Shown here: positions 1 to 7,709 of the stretch, piece by piece
Layout: each line of letters opens with the position of its first letter
Position numbering within the stretch: position 1 is the stretch's first letter
From: F22 sp963668535
Lineage (GTDB): Bacteria > Bacteroidota > Bacteroidia > Bacteroidales > Bacteroidaceae
Reading direction: 5' to 3'
Assembly (NCBI GenBank): GCA_963668535.1
Contig: OY764867.1
Coordinates: 1,612,001-1,676,000 of the forward strand
DNA length: 64,000 bases
Notes under the pieces: generated by a model
Told to the model about the DNA's origin: nothing
Databases searched by the model: none
What the model saw: the letters and a program-made list of their open reading frames with translations, nothing else
Translations under genes and position numbers: made by a program

Positions 1-1179
1 GTCTTGGAACCACTCAATTTACTGGCTATAAGAAATGACCTTGAAAAGAAAGGGCTTTTGAAAAAAGCTCCTGCCTATACACAAGCTTCTGGAAAATTGG
101 CTGCTATATTGTATAAAGAGGAAATTGAGCGTGCTCTGAAAACAAAGGGTATTAGTGGCTTCCAGCTATTAGATCTGCATGATTATCCAGGTCAAGGCAC
201 AGCGCTAGTTGGACTGTTAAATGCTTTCTGGCAAAGCAAAGGAATTGTGTCAGATACGACATTTAGAGAATTTTGTAGTCCTATTGTTCCATTACTTCGC
301 TTTCCAAAGGCAGTGTATAAGAATAATGAAACTTTTCAAGCAGAAATTGATGTGTGTAATTATGGCTCAGAGGTGTTGAAAAACCGTCATATTTCATGGA
401 GTATTTCAAATAAGGGAAAAGTTATTAAAAAAGGCCGTATTCAAGTTGATAGCTTGTCTATTGGCTATAATGGTTTATTGGGAGAAATTTCTTTCCCACT
501 CATAGAGGTCGAAAAAGCTAGTCAGCTGGAGATTAAAGTACAACTTGATCATTCTGATTGTCAAAATAGATGGTCTGTTTGGAGTTATCCTTCTACTACA
601 CATGTCGATTTTGGAAAGGTGAAATTTACTCGTGATTATGATCAAGCATTGGCACTCTTACGTCGTGGAGAAACTGTTCTTTTCAATCCAGATTGGAAAA
701 CAATGACAGGTTTAGAGGGAAAGTTTGTTCCCGTATTTTGGAGTCCTGTGCATTTCCCAAAACAGGCTGGAACTATGGGGATACTCTGTGATCCGAGTCA
801 TCCTGCACTACAAAAATTCCCTACAGAAAGTCATAGTAACTGGCAATGGTGGGATTTAAATATACACTCTACTGTGTTGATTACAGACAGTGTACAAGGA
901 GGTGACCCTATTGTGGAAGTGATTGATAACTTTGTCAATAACCGTCGTCTAGCTTCTCTTTATGAAGGTCAAGTGGGTAAAGGGAAATTGGTCTTGGCAA
1001 CTTTTGATTTGTCCAAAGATCTTGCTCATAGACCAGTTGCCAATCAGATGCTTTCATCCATAGTGAGCTACATGAATAGTGCTGAGTTTAATCCAAAGCC
1101 ACTGACAAATTTCGATACAATGCGTGCTATATTTTATGGTACGCTGAAACAAAAGCAATCTGCAACAAGTATATATTAA
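1..1179 (+). CDS. C-terminal part of a GH2-like glycoside hydrolase / sugar-binding protein (5' end outside window)
   Basis: The reading frame is open from the first base and has no convincing start, so the N-terminus lies upstream of the window; 392 residues are visible. The segment around residues 55-75, with the words LLDLHDYPGQGTALVG and AFWQSKG, resembles the end of the TIM barrel in Bacteroidota proteins annotated as GH2 or sugar-binding glycosidases, followed by beta-sandwich domains. Catalytic residues would lie in the missing part or near its edge, so activity cannot be judged. It ends 15 bases before a sugar transporter gene on the same strand, which suggests the two are co-transcribed and that its product is imported. 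The family call is from remembered motifs and is moderate; the substrate is unknown. Confidence 0.6.
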   Translation, partial: VLEPLNLLAIRNDLEKKGLLKKAPAYTQASGKLAAILYKEEIERALKTKGISGFQLLDLHDYPGQGTALVGLLNAFWQSKGIVSDTTFREFCSPIVPLLRFPKAVYKNNETFQAEIDVCNYGSEVLKNRHISWSISNKGKVIKKGRIQVDSLSIGYNGLLGEISFPLIEVEKASQLEIKVQLDHSDCQNRWSVWSYPSTTHVDFGKVKFTRDYDQALALLRRGETVLFNPDWKTMTGLEGKFVPVFWSPVHFPKQAGTMGILCDPSHPALQKFPTESHSNWQWWDLNIHSTVLITDSVQGGDPIVEVIDNFVNNRRLASLYEGQVGKGKLVLATFDLSKDLAHRPVANQMLSSIVSYMNSAEFNPKPLTNFDTMRAIFYGTLKQKQSATSIY

Positions 1180-1194
1180 ATCAACACATATAAC

Positions 1195-2583
1195 ATGAAA
1201 AATCATAATCAGTTCTTTTTATTCTTTATCTGCATTGTGTCTGCCATGGGTGGATTACTATTTGGATATGATTGGGTGGTTATTGGTGGTGCCAAGCCAT
1301 TTTATGAAATTTATTTTGGAATAGCTAACGATCAAACGATGCAAGCTGTGGCTATGAGTGTCGCTCTTTTAGGGTGCCTTGGTGGGGCAACAACTGCTGG
1401 ATTTATGTCTGATAAATATGGGAGAAAGAAACTTTTGGTACTTGCTGCTTTTGTGTTTCTGATGTCTTCATGGCTAACGGGTATTAGTCAGTCTATGGCT
1501 GTGTTTATCTCGGCTCGATTTGTGGGCGGTATTGCTATCGGTTTGGCGGCTGCATTATCTCCAATGTATATAGCTGAAGTGTCTCCAACACATATTAGAG
1601 GAAAAATGGTTACCTTAAATCAATTGACTATTGTACTCGGTATCCTTGGGGCACAAGTTGTGAATCTATTGATAGCAGAACCAGTAGCTGAACATGCAAC
1701 TGCTCTAGATATTTTACATTCTTGGAATGGTCAGACTGGCTGGCGTTGGATGTTTTGGGCTGTTTGTGTACCTTCTGCTTTGTTTTTAATTTGTGCTCTT
1801 TTTATTCCTGAAAGTCCTAGATGGCTTTTTAGTAAAGGGTATAATGATCGTGCTCGTAAAATCCTTAGTTTCATCGGCGGGGAAGAATATGCATCTAGCG
1901 AATTGTCAAACTATGAAGTTGCTCAAGCTTCCTCTAATCAGGAAAAAGGAACACTTTCACTGTTGTTCTCGAAAAAAATGCGACCAGTACTCATTATTGG
2001 TTTAGTAGTCGCTGCTTTCCAACAATGGAGTGGAACTAATGTCATTTTTAATTATGCTCAAGAGATTTTTCAAGCTGCAGGCTATGGTATCTCTGATGTC
2101 TTGATGAATATCGTTGTTACTGGTATTGCCAATTTAGTGTTCACTTTTGTGGCTATCTTTACCGTTGATCGCTTAGGACGTAAGACTTTAATGCTCATTG
2201 GTTCTATAGGGTTAGCTTGTGTCTATGCAATTTTGAGTGTTTGTTATCTTTTTCATTTCCAGGGAATTATTATGATTGTCCTAGTCGTTTTGGCTATTGG
2301 ATTCTATGCCATGTCATTGGGACCTATCACGTGGGTACTCTTGTCTGAAATCTTCCCCAATAAAGTTCGTGGAATAGCGATGGCAGTTTGTACCACAGCT
2401 CTCTGGATTGCTTCATTCTTGTTGACTTATACTTTCCCATTCTTGAATTTGGGATTAGGAATTAGTGGTACCTTTGGGTTGTATGCTTTTATTTGTCTGG
2501 CAGGTTTCATCTTTGTGTGGACACGAATACCGGAAACTAAAGACAAATCCCTTGAAGATCTTGAGAAAGAATTGATCAAATAA
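1195..2583 (+). CDS. Sugar:proton symporter, MFS sugar porter family (XylE-like)
   Basis: The protein has 462 residues, the usual length for sugar porters, and about 12 hydrophobic segments. Family signatures are visible: DKYGRKK at residues 73-79 after the second helix, PESPRWL at 205-211 after the sixth, QQWSGTN at 276-282 in the seventh, a second VDRLGRK at 324-330, and PETKDKSLEDLE at the C-terminus. These place it with XylE, GalP and AraE type inner-membrane symporters that bring in a monosaccharide with a proton. It follows a GH2-like enzyme and precedes a DUF5107 protein, so it probably imports the sugar that enzyme releases. Which hexose or pentose it carries cannot be read from sequence alone. 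Confidence 0.9.
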   Translation: MKNHNQFFLFFICIVSAMGGLLFGYDWVVIGGAKPFYEIYFGIANDQTMQAVAMSVALLGCLGGATTAGFMSDKYGRKKLLVLAAFVFLMSSWLTGISQSMAVFISARFVGGIAIGLAAALSPMYIAEVSPTHIRGKMVTLNQLTIVLGILGAQVVNLLIAEPVAEHATALDILHSWNGQTGWRWMFWAVCVPSALFLICALFIPESPRWLFSKGYNDRARKILSFIGGEEYASSELSNYEVAQASSNQEKGTLSLLFSKKMRPVLIIGLVVAAFQQWSGTNVIFNYAQEIFQAAGYGISDVLMNIVVTGIANLVFTFVAIFTVDRLGRKTLMLIGSIGLACVYAILSVCYLFHFQGIIMIVLVVLAIGFYAMSLGPITWVLLSEIFPNKVRGIAMAVCTTALWIASFLLTYTFPFLNLGLGISGTFGLYAFICLAGFIFVWTRIPETKDKSLEDLEKELIK

Positions 2584-2681
2584 AATATTAATCATTACAT
2601 AATTTATGCTTGTTTTCTGCATCTTTTCGTGTGGATAAGGGGGATCATATACCTACCTTCAAGCAATATATTTTCTATATC

Positions 2682-5600
2682 ATGGAAAAAATAACTGAAT
2701 ATTTAATTCAAAGTACCGTGCATGAATCAAAAGTCAGAGCATGGGAAGAGAAAGTGATGTTGCCAACCTATGAGATTGGTGCAGAAGAGAAAAACCCTAT
2801 TTTTCTTGAGAAACGAGTGTATCAAGGAAGCTCTGGCTCTGTTTATCCATATCCAGTAGTGGAAAGAATTAGTGATGAAAAAGTAGATAAAGAATATCGT
2901 GCTTTGTTCATTGAGAATGAATATATTAAAGTCATGATTTTACCCGAACTAGGTGGCCGTATTCAAATGGCCTATGATAAGGTAAAACAACGTCATTTTG
3001 TGTACTATAATCAAGTTATAAAACCAGCGCTTGTGGGACTTACTGGACCCTGGATCTCTGGTGGTATTGAGTTTAACTGGCCGCAGCATCACCGTCCTAG
3101 TACATATCTTCCTATAGATTATCAAATAGAATCTTTCGAAGATGGAAGTATGACTGTATGGTGTAGTGAAGTGGAACGAATGTATCGTACAAAGGGGATG
3201 ATGGGTTTTACGTTGTATCCTGGTAAGTCGTATATTGAAATTAAAGCCAAGGTGTACAATAGAACTTCTTTACCACAAAACTTCTTGTGGTGGGCAAACC
3301 CTGCAGTTGTGGTTAATGATGATTATTATTCTGTATTTCCACCCGATGTAAATGCTGTATTTGATCATGGAAAAAGAGATGTTTCTAGTTTCCCTATTGC
3401 TACAGGTACTTATTATAAAGCAGATTATTCTGCTGGTGTAGATATCTCAAGATATAAAAATATCCCTGTGCCAACTTCTTATATGGCACGTAACTCTAAG
3501 TATAACTTTATTGGAGGGTATGACGAAGGTGTGAGTGCAGGTATGCTGCATGTCGCTGATCATCACACTAGTGTGGGGAAAAAACAGTGGACTTGGGGGC
3601 ATGGTGATTTCGGCCAAGAATGGGATAGAAATCTGACTGATGAAGATGGTCCATATATTGAATTGATGACAGGCCAATATTGTGATAATCAACCTGATTT
3701 TACTTGGCTACAACCATATGAAGAAAAATCTTGGGTGCAGTATTTTATGCCTTATCAGAGTGTAGGTATGGTTAAAAATGCGTCCAAAGATGCTGTCGTG
3801 AATCTAGAACGCATGTCGGAAGATAAAGTAAAAGTTACCGTGTATACTTCTGCTGTGTATGCCCATGCTCATGTTCAGCTAACTGACGAAAATAAGAATT
3901 ATCTTGATGGAACAGTAGACATATCTCCTGCTGCTGTTTTTACTCAAATAGTAGATTGTGATTGTCCTAAGATGGAACAATTAAAATTGACTGTTCATAA
4001 CGAAGCAGGTAAACTATTGGTTTCTTATCAGGCAGAAGCACCTACTGTGAAACCACTTCCCGATAAGGCTGTTGCGGCTAAACTTCCTAAAGAAATTGGA
4101 AGCATAGAGCAGCTCTTCTTAACAGGACAGCATCTAGAACAATATCATCATGCTACGTATTCTCCTATGGATTATTACATGGAAGCATTGGCGAGAGACG
4201 AGACAGATATACGATGCAATAATGCCGTTGGGTTATTGTTGATGAGACGAGGAAAATTTGCGGAGGCAAAGACATATTTTGATCAAGCTGTCAAAACACA
4301 AACACAAAGAAATCCCAATCCATATGATGGTGAACCGTACTATAATTTAGGATGGTGCCAAAAGATGTTGGGCAACCATGACGAGGCTTACGATGCCTTT
4401 TTTAAATCTACATGGAATGCTGCTTGGCAAGATGCAGGCTATATGAATCTTGCTCAAATTGATATGCTCAGAAAAGATTACGAAGCAGGATTAGATCATA
4501 TTGATCGCTCTTTGTGTCGTAACTGGAATAATCATAAAGCACGTCAATTGAAAGCTGCATTTTATCGTAAACTCGGTCAATTCGGACTTGCCAATCAAGT
4601 GGTTGAAGACTCTTTAAAGATAGATCTATTTAATGTGGGATGCTTATTTGAAAGTTATCTTATCGAAATGGAGCAAGAGCATTTAGATATTGCTGCACAG
4701 CTTAAAACAAGAGTCAAAGCTATTGCGCGTAATGCTGTACATAGCTATCTTGAATATGCTATAGATTATTCTTCAGCAGGATTGTACGAAGAGGCACAAA
4801 TCTTAATGAACTTTCTCCTAGAAGAGAATCATGTTACATATCCAATGGCTTATTATGCAATGGGGTATTTTGCATCCAAGGAAGGTAATCCAAAGGCTGC
4901 TCATCAATATTTTGAACAAGCAGAATCAATGCCTTCCGATTATTGTTTCCCAAATAAGTTGGAAGAGATTTTAATGTTGCAAGAAGCTCTGACGTACGTA
5001 CCTGGAAAAAAAGCGCTGTATTATCTGGGCAATTTCTGGTATAATGCCCGTCAATACGATGAGGCTATAGCATGTTGGGAAGGGTCGGTTCAATTGGATG
5101 AGTCTTTCCCTACGGTACATAGAAATTTGTCTTTGGCTTATTTCAATAAACAGAATGACAAAGAGAAAGCTTTGCAATCACTGGAAAAGGCATTCGCTTT
5201 AGATCCTACCGATAGTCGTATTTTGATGGAATTGGATCAGTTATATAAAAAGCTTCAATATCCTCATAAGACACGATTGGCTGTATTGGAGAAATATAGT
5301 GATTTGGTTGATCAAAGAGATGATTTGAATATTGAACGTATTACGCTTTATAATCAAATAGGTGAGTATAAAATGGCGTATGACTTGTTAGGTCAAAGAC
5401 AATTCCATCCTTGGGAAGGTGGCGAAGGAAAAGTTATAGCACAATACGTATTATGTCGATTGGAACTCACTAGACAGGCTTTGCGAGAAGGACAATATGA
5501 GCTTGCGCTTCGTTTGCTTAAAGAGACTGAACATTATCCACATAACTTGGGTGAAGGCAAACTCTCTACCGTAGAAGAAAATGATATCCATTATTATATG

Positions 5601-6050
5601 GGATGTGCTTATGAGGGACTTGGAGATACTGTGAATGCCAATAAGTATTTCCAAATGGCTACTGTAGGCTCAGATGAATTGGCCATTGCCTTCTTCTATA
5701 ATGACCAGCAACCAGATAAGATGTTTTACAAGGGGTTAGCGTGGCGTAAACTTGGATGCGAAGATAAAGCCAAAGGATGTTTTTATAAGCTTATCCAGCA
5801 TGGTGAGAAGCACTTGTTTGACGATGTGAAGATTGATTACTTTGCTGTATCCTTGCCAGACTTACTTGTGTGGGAGGATGATCTGAATGTCCGTAATCAG
5901 ATTCACTGTAATTTAGTGCGAGGACTTGGTTGCCTTGGCCTTGGACAGTATGATGAGGCAAAGGATATTTTGACAAAAGTTATGCAGACAGATATTAACC
6001 ATCAATTGGGCAATAGTCACTTACAACTTTGTATAAACGGTTTGTTGTAG
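2682..6050 (+). CDS. DUF5107 domain protein with C-terminal tetratricopeptide repeats
   Basis: I place the start at the ATG at 2682 (MEKITEYLIQ), giving 1122 residues; the open frame extends to 2610 but that extension looks non-coding. The N-terminal third (about residues 40-350) is rich in W, Y, H and acidic residues, for example WISGGIEFNWPQHHRPS and WTWGHGDFGQEWDRN, and matches the DUF5107 family, which has a galactose-mutarotase-like beta-sandwich. From about residue 480 onward, TPR-type helices such as NLGWCQKMLGNHDEAYDAF and YYLGNFWYNARQYDEAIACW repeat to the end. There is no clear signal peptide, so it is probably cytoplasmic. Its position after a glycosidase and a sugar porter suggests a role in carbohydrate handling, which is inference. 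Function is unknown. Confidence 0.8.
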   Translation: MEKITEYLIQSTVHESKVRAWEEKVMLPTYEIGAEEKNPIFLEKRVYQGSSGSVYPYPVVERISDEKVDKEYRALFIENEYIKVMILPELGGRIQMAYDKVKQRHFVYYNQVIKPALVGLTGPWISGGIEFNWPQHHRPSTYLPIDYQIESFEDGSMTVWCSEVERMYRTKGMMGFTLYPGKSYIEIKAKVYNRTSLPQNFLWWANPAVVVNDDYYSVFPPDVNAVFDHGKRDVSSFPIATGTYYKADYSAGVDISRYKNIPVPTSYMARNSKYNFIGGYDEGVSAGMLHVADHHTSVGKKQWTWGHGDFGQEWDRNLTDEDGPYIELMTGQYCDNQPDFTWLQPYEEKSWVQYFMPYQSVGMVKNASKDAVVNLERMSEDKVKVTVYTSAVYAHAHVQLTDENKNYLDGTVDISPAAVFTQIVDCDCPKMEQLKLTVHNEAGKLLVSYQAEAPTVKPLPDKAVAAKLPKEIGSIEQLFLTGQHLEQYHHATYSPMDYYMEALARDETDIRCNNAVGLLLMRRGKFAEAKTYFDQAVKTQTQRNPNPYDGEPYYNLGWCQKMLGNHDEAYDAFFKSTWNAAWQDAGYMNLAQIDMLRKDYEAGLDHIDRSLCRNWNNHKARQLKAAFYRKLGQFGLANQVVEDSLKIDLFNVGCLFESYLIEMEQEHLDIAAQLKTRVKAIARNAVHSYLEYAIDYSSAGLYEEAQILMNFLLEENHVTYPMAYYAMGYFASKEGNPKAAHQYFEQAESMPSDYCFPNKLEEILMLQEALTYVPGKKALYYLGNFWYNARQYDEAIACWEGSVQLDESFPTVHRNLSLAYFNKQNDKEKALQSLEKAFALDPTDSRILMELDQLYKKLQYPHKTRLAVLEKYSDLVDQRDDLNIERITLYNQIGEYKMAYDLLGQRQFHPWEGGEGKVIAQYVLCRLELTRQALREGQYELALRLLKETEHYPHNLGEGKLSTVEENDIHYYMGCAYEGLGDTVNANKYFQMATVGSDELAIAFFYNDQQPDKMFYKGLAWRKLGCEDKAKGCFYKLIQHGEKHLFDDVKIDYFAVSLPDLLVWEDDLNVRNQIHCNLVRGLGCLGLGQYDEAKDILTKVMQTDINHQLGNSHLQLCINGLL

Positions 6051-6116
6051 TCAGTTGACATGAAACAATTTTGAACCATGACAAGTATATAGTATAATTG
6101 TCTGTTATGGTGAACA

Positions 6117-6153
6117 AAAAAGCGTATTGGGATTTATTCTCAATACGCTTTAT
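6117..6153. terminator. Bidirectional intrinsic terminator between DUF5107 gene and murI
   Basis: An 11-bp inverted repeat, AAAGCGTATTG (6119-6129) and CAATACGCTTT (6141-6151), is flanked by A-runs on the left and T-rich sequence on the right. It lies between the 3' ends of two convergent genes and can serve both. Confidence 0.8.
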
Positions 6154-6156
6154 TTA

Positions 6157-6993
6157 TTATAATGTGATATGTTGTACGTCAATATCTTCCTGCAAAAAGA
6201 TGGAGGCAGATTCTTGAAATCGTTCTGGAGATTCAGTTGTGAAGAATTCGGTATGCCCACCTTGTCGGCAACGAGAACTGATTTCTGGATGGCGTTCTAG
6301 ATAGTTGGCCAATGAAGATGCCACGTAGTTGCCTTGGGAGATGACTTGTATATTTGGTGGCATATATTCATGAATTTTCTTCAAAAGAAGAGGGTAATGA
6401 GTACAGCCAAGAATGACACAGTCTATGTCTTTGTCTTGTGCAAGTAAGTGGTCTATATGTTGTTTAATAAAGTAGTCTGCACCTGGGCTGTTGTATTCGT
6501 TATTTTCTACAAGAGGTACCCACATTGGGCATGATTCTCCGACGACGTGCATATTCCCATATAGCTTGTCCACTTCCATCGTGTAACTTTGTGAACGAAT
6601 TGTTCCAACTGTTCCCATGACACCAATATGATGTGTTTGGGTCAATGTACCTACGGCTTCAACAGTAGGCCGAATAACTCCTAATACACGTCGTGTGCTA
6701 TCTAAATTGGGCAAGTCATTTTGTTGAATACTTCGCAAAGCTTTAGCTGATGCTGTATTGCATGCGAGAATGACTAGAGGGCATCCCATTTCAAATAATT
6801 TTTTGACAGCTTGAAGTGTAAATTGATAGACTACTTCGAATGAGCGTGGCCCATAGGGATTGCGCGCATTATCTCCTAGATACAAATAGTCATATTGTGG
6901 CAGTTGGTGGCGTATGCTGTCTAGTACAGTCAAACCTCCATAACCAGAGTCGAAAATCCCTATAGGACCATCTAATGTTTTTGGAAGAGACAT
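6157..6993 (-). CDS. murI: Glutamate racemase
   Basis: It converts L-glutamate to D-glutamate for peptidoglycan synthesis in the cytoplasm. The cofactor-independent racemase signatures are all present: FDSGYGGLTV near residue 14 with the D-S pair, ACNTASA with the first catalytic cysteine (Cys78), and ILGCTHYPLL with the second (Cys197). I use the ATG at 6993 (278 residues); a TTG two codons upstream also reads in frame but is less likely. The gene follows bamA and ompH on the same strand but is separated from ompH by a terminator hairpin at 7024-7061, so it probably has partly separate expression. Confidence 0.95.
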   Translation of the reverse strand: MSLPKTLDGPIGIFDSGYGGLTVLDSIRHQLPQYDYLYLGDNARNPYGPRSFEVVYQFTLQAVKKLFEMGCPLVILACNTASAKALRSIQQNDLPNLDSTRRVLGVIRPTVEAVGTLTQTHHIGVMGTVGTIRSQSYTMEVDKLYGNMHVVGESCPMWVPLVENNEYNSPGADYFIKQHIDHLLAQDKDIDCVILGCTHYPLLLKKIHEYMPPNIQVISQGNYVASSLANYLERHPEISSRCRQGGHTEFFTTESPERFQESASIFLQEDIDVQHITL

Positions 6994-7023
6994 AGTCAAT
7001 TATATTTGAAATGAACATTATTC

Positions 7024-7061
7024 AAAAAGCCCTAACACCAGAGTAGGCGCCAGGGCTTTTT
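7024..7061 (-). terminator. Terminator downstream of ompH
   Basis: The 10-bp arms AAAAAGCCCT (7024-7033) and AGGGCTTTTT (7052-7061) give a hairpin with a T-run when read on the minus strand, placed just after the ompH stop codon. Confidence 0.75.
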
Positions 7062-7090
7062 AATGTATTGTTTATGAGCCTAAGCTATAA

Positions 7091-7603
7091 TTACTTAATA
7101 CCCAATTTAGTCTTCACATTTGGAGTTAAATCAGTTGCAGTTGGACTAACGTATGCAAGTGGAGTACGAGCTAGGTCGATAACATATGTGTAGCCACCAG
7201 CAGCACCTACTGCAGAGATTGCTTCGCCAAGTTTCTTAAAGATTGGTTGCATCAATTCTTGCTCTTTCTTTTGAAGGTTTTGTTGAGCTTCTGATTGAAA
7301 TTGTTGTGCACGTTGTGACATGTCTTCAAGTTCTTTGCGTCGACGATCTTGAATATTAGCTGGTAGTTTGTCCCCGCTATCGCTAAGTGCTTTTTGATAC
7401 TCAGCAAATTTCTTTTGAAGTTCGTCTTGAGTACGTTTGATTTCTTGAGTGTACTTATCTTGAAGGTCTTTCAAGGTCTTTTGAGCAGCAGCCGTTTCTG
7501 GCATAGCCATCACAATTTCTTGAGAATTAACGTGTGCCAGTTTAACCTGAGCGAACACTGTTAATGGGAGTACCATAAGTACAGCTAATAAGATCTTTTT
7601 CAT
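7091..7603 (-). CDS. OmpH/Skp family periplasmic chaperone
   Basis: The 170-residue protein starts with a signal peptide (MKKILLAVLMVLPLTVFAQ) and continues as a long charged, Q- and K-rich coiled coil from about residue 38 to 125 (for example KDLQDKYTQEIKRTQDELQKK), followed by a short conserved tail. This is the layout of Skp, a trimeric chaperone that escorts unfolded outer-membrane proteins through the periplasm to BamA. It lies 106 bases downstream of bamA on the same strand, the usual Bacteroidota arrangement, which supports the call. Length agrees with the family. Confidence 0.92.
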   Translation of the reverse strand: MKKILLAVLMVLPLTVFAQVKLAHVNSQEIVMAMPETAAAQKTLKDLQDKYTQEIKRTQDELQKKFAEYQKALSDSGDKLPANIQDRRRKELEDMSQRAQQFQSEAQQNLQKKEQELMQPIFKKLGEAISAVGAAGGYTYVIDLARTPLAYVSPTATDLTPNVKTKLGIK

Positions 7604-7709
7604 TTTGATAGTCTTTTGTTATTATGTAAATGATTTATTCTTTATTTGTTGTGGAAACTAAACCACGTTTGCAAAAGTAAGCAAATAATCCGAATTTCCT
7701 AGGAATTTC

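Noticed and set aside
2610..2681. Upstream extension of the DUF5107 protein
   Set aside because: The 24 extra residues look like translated leader and the conserved MEKITEYL start follows.
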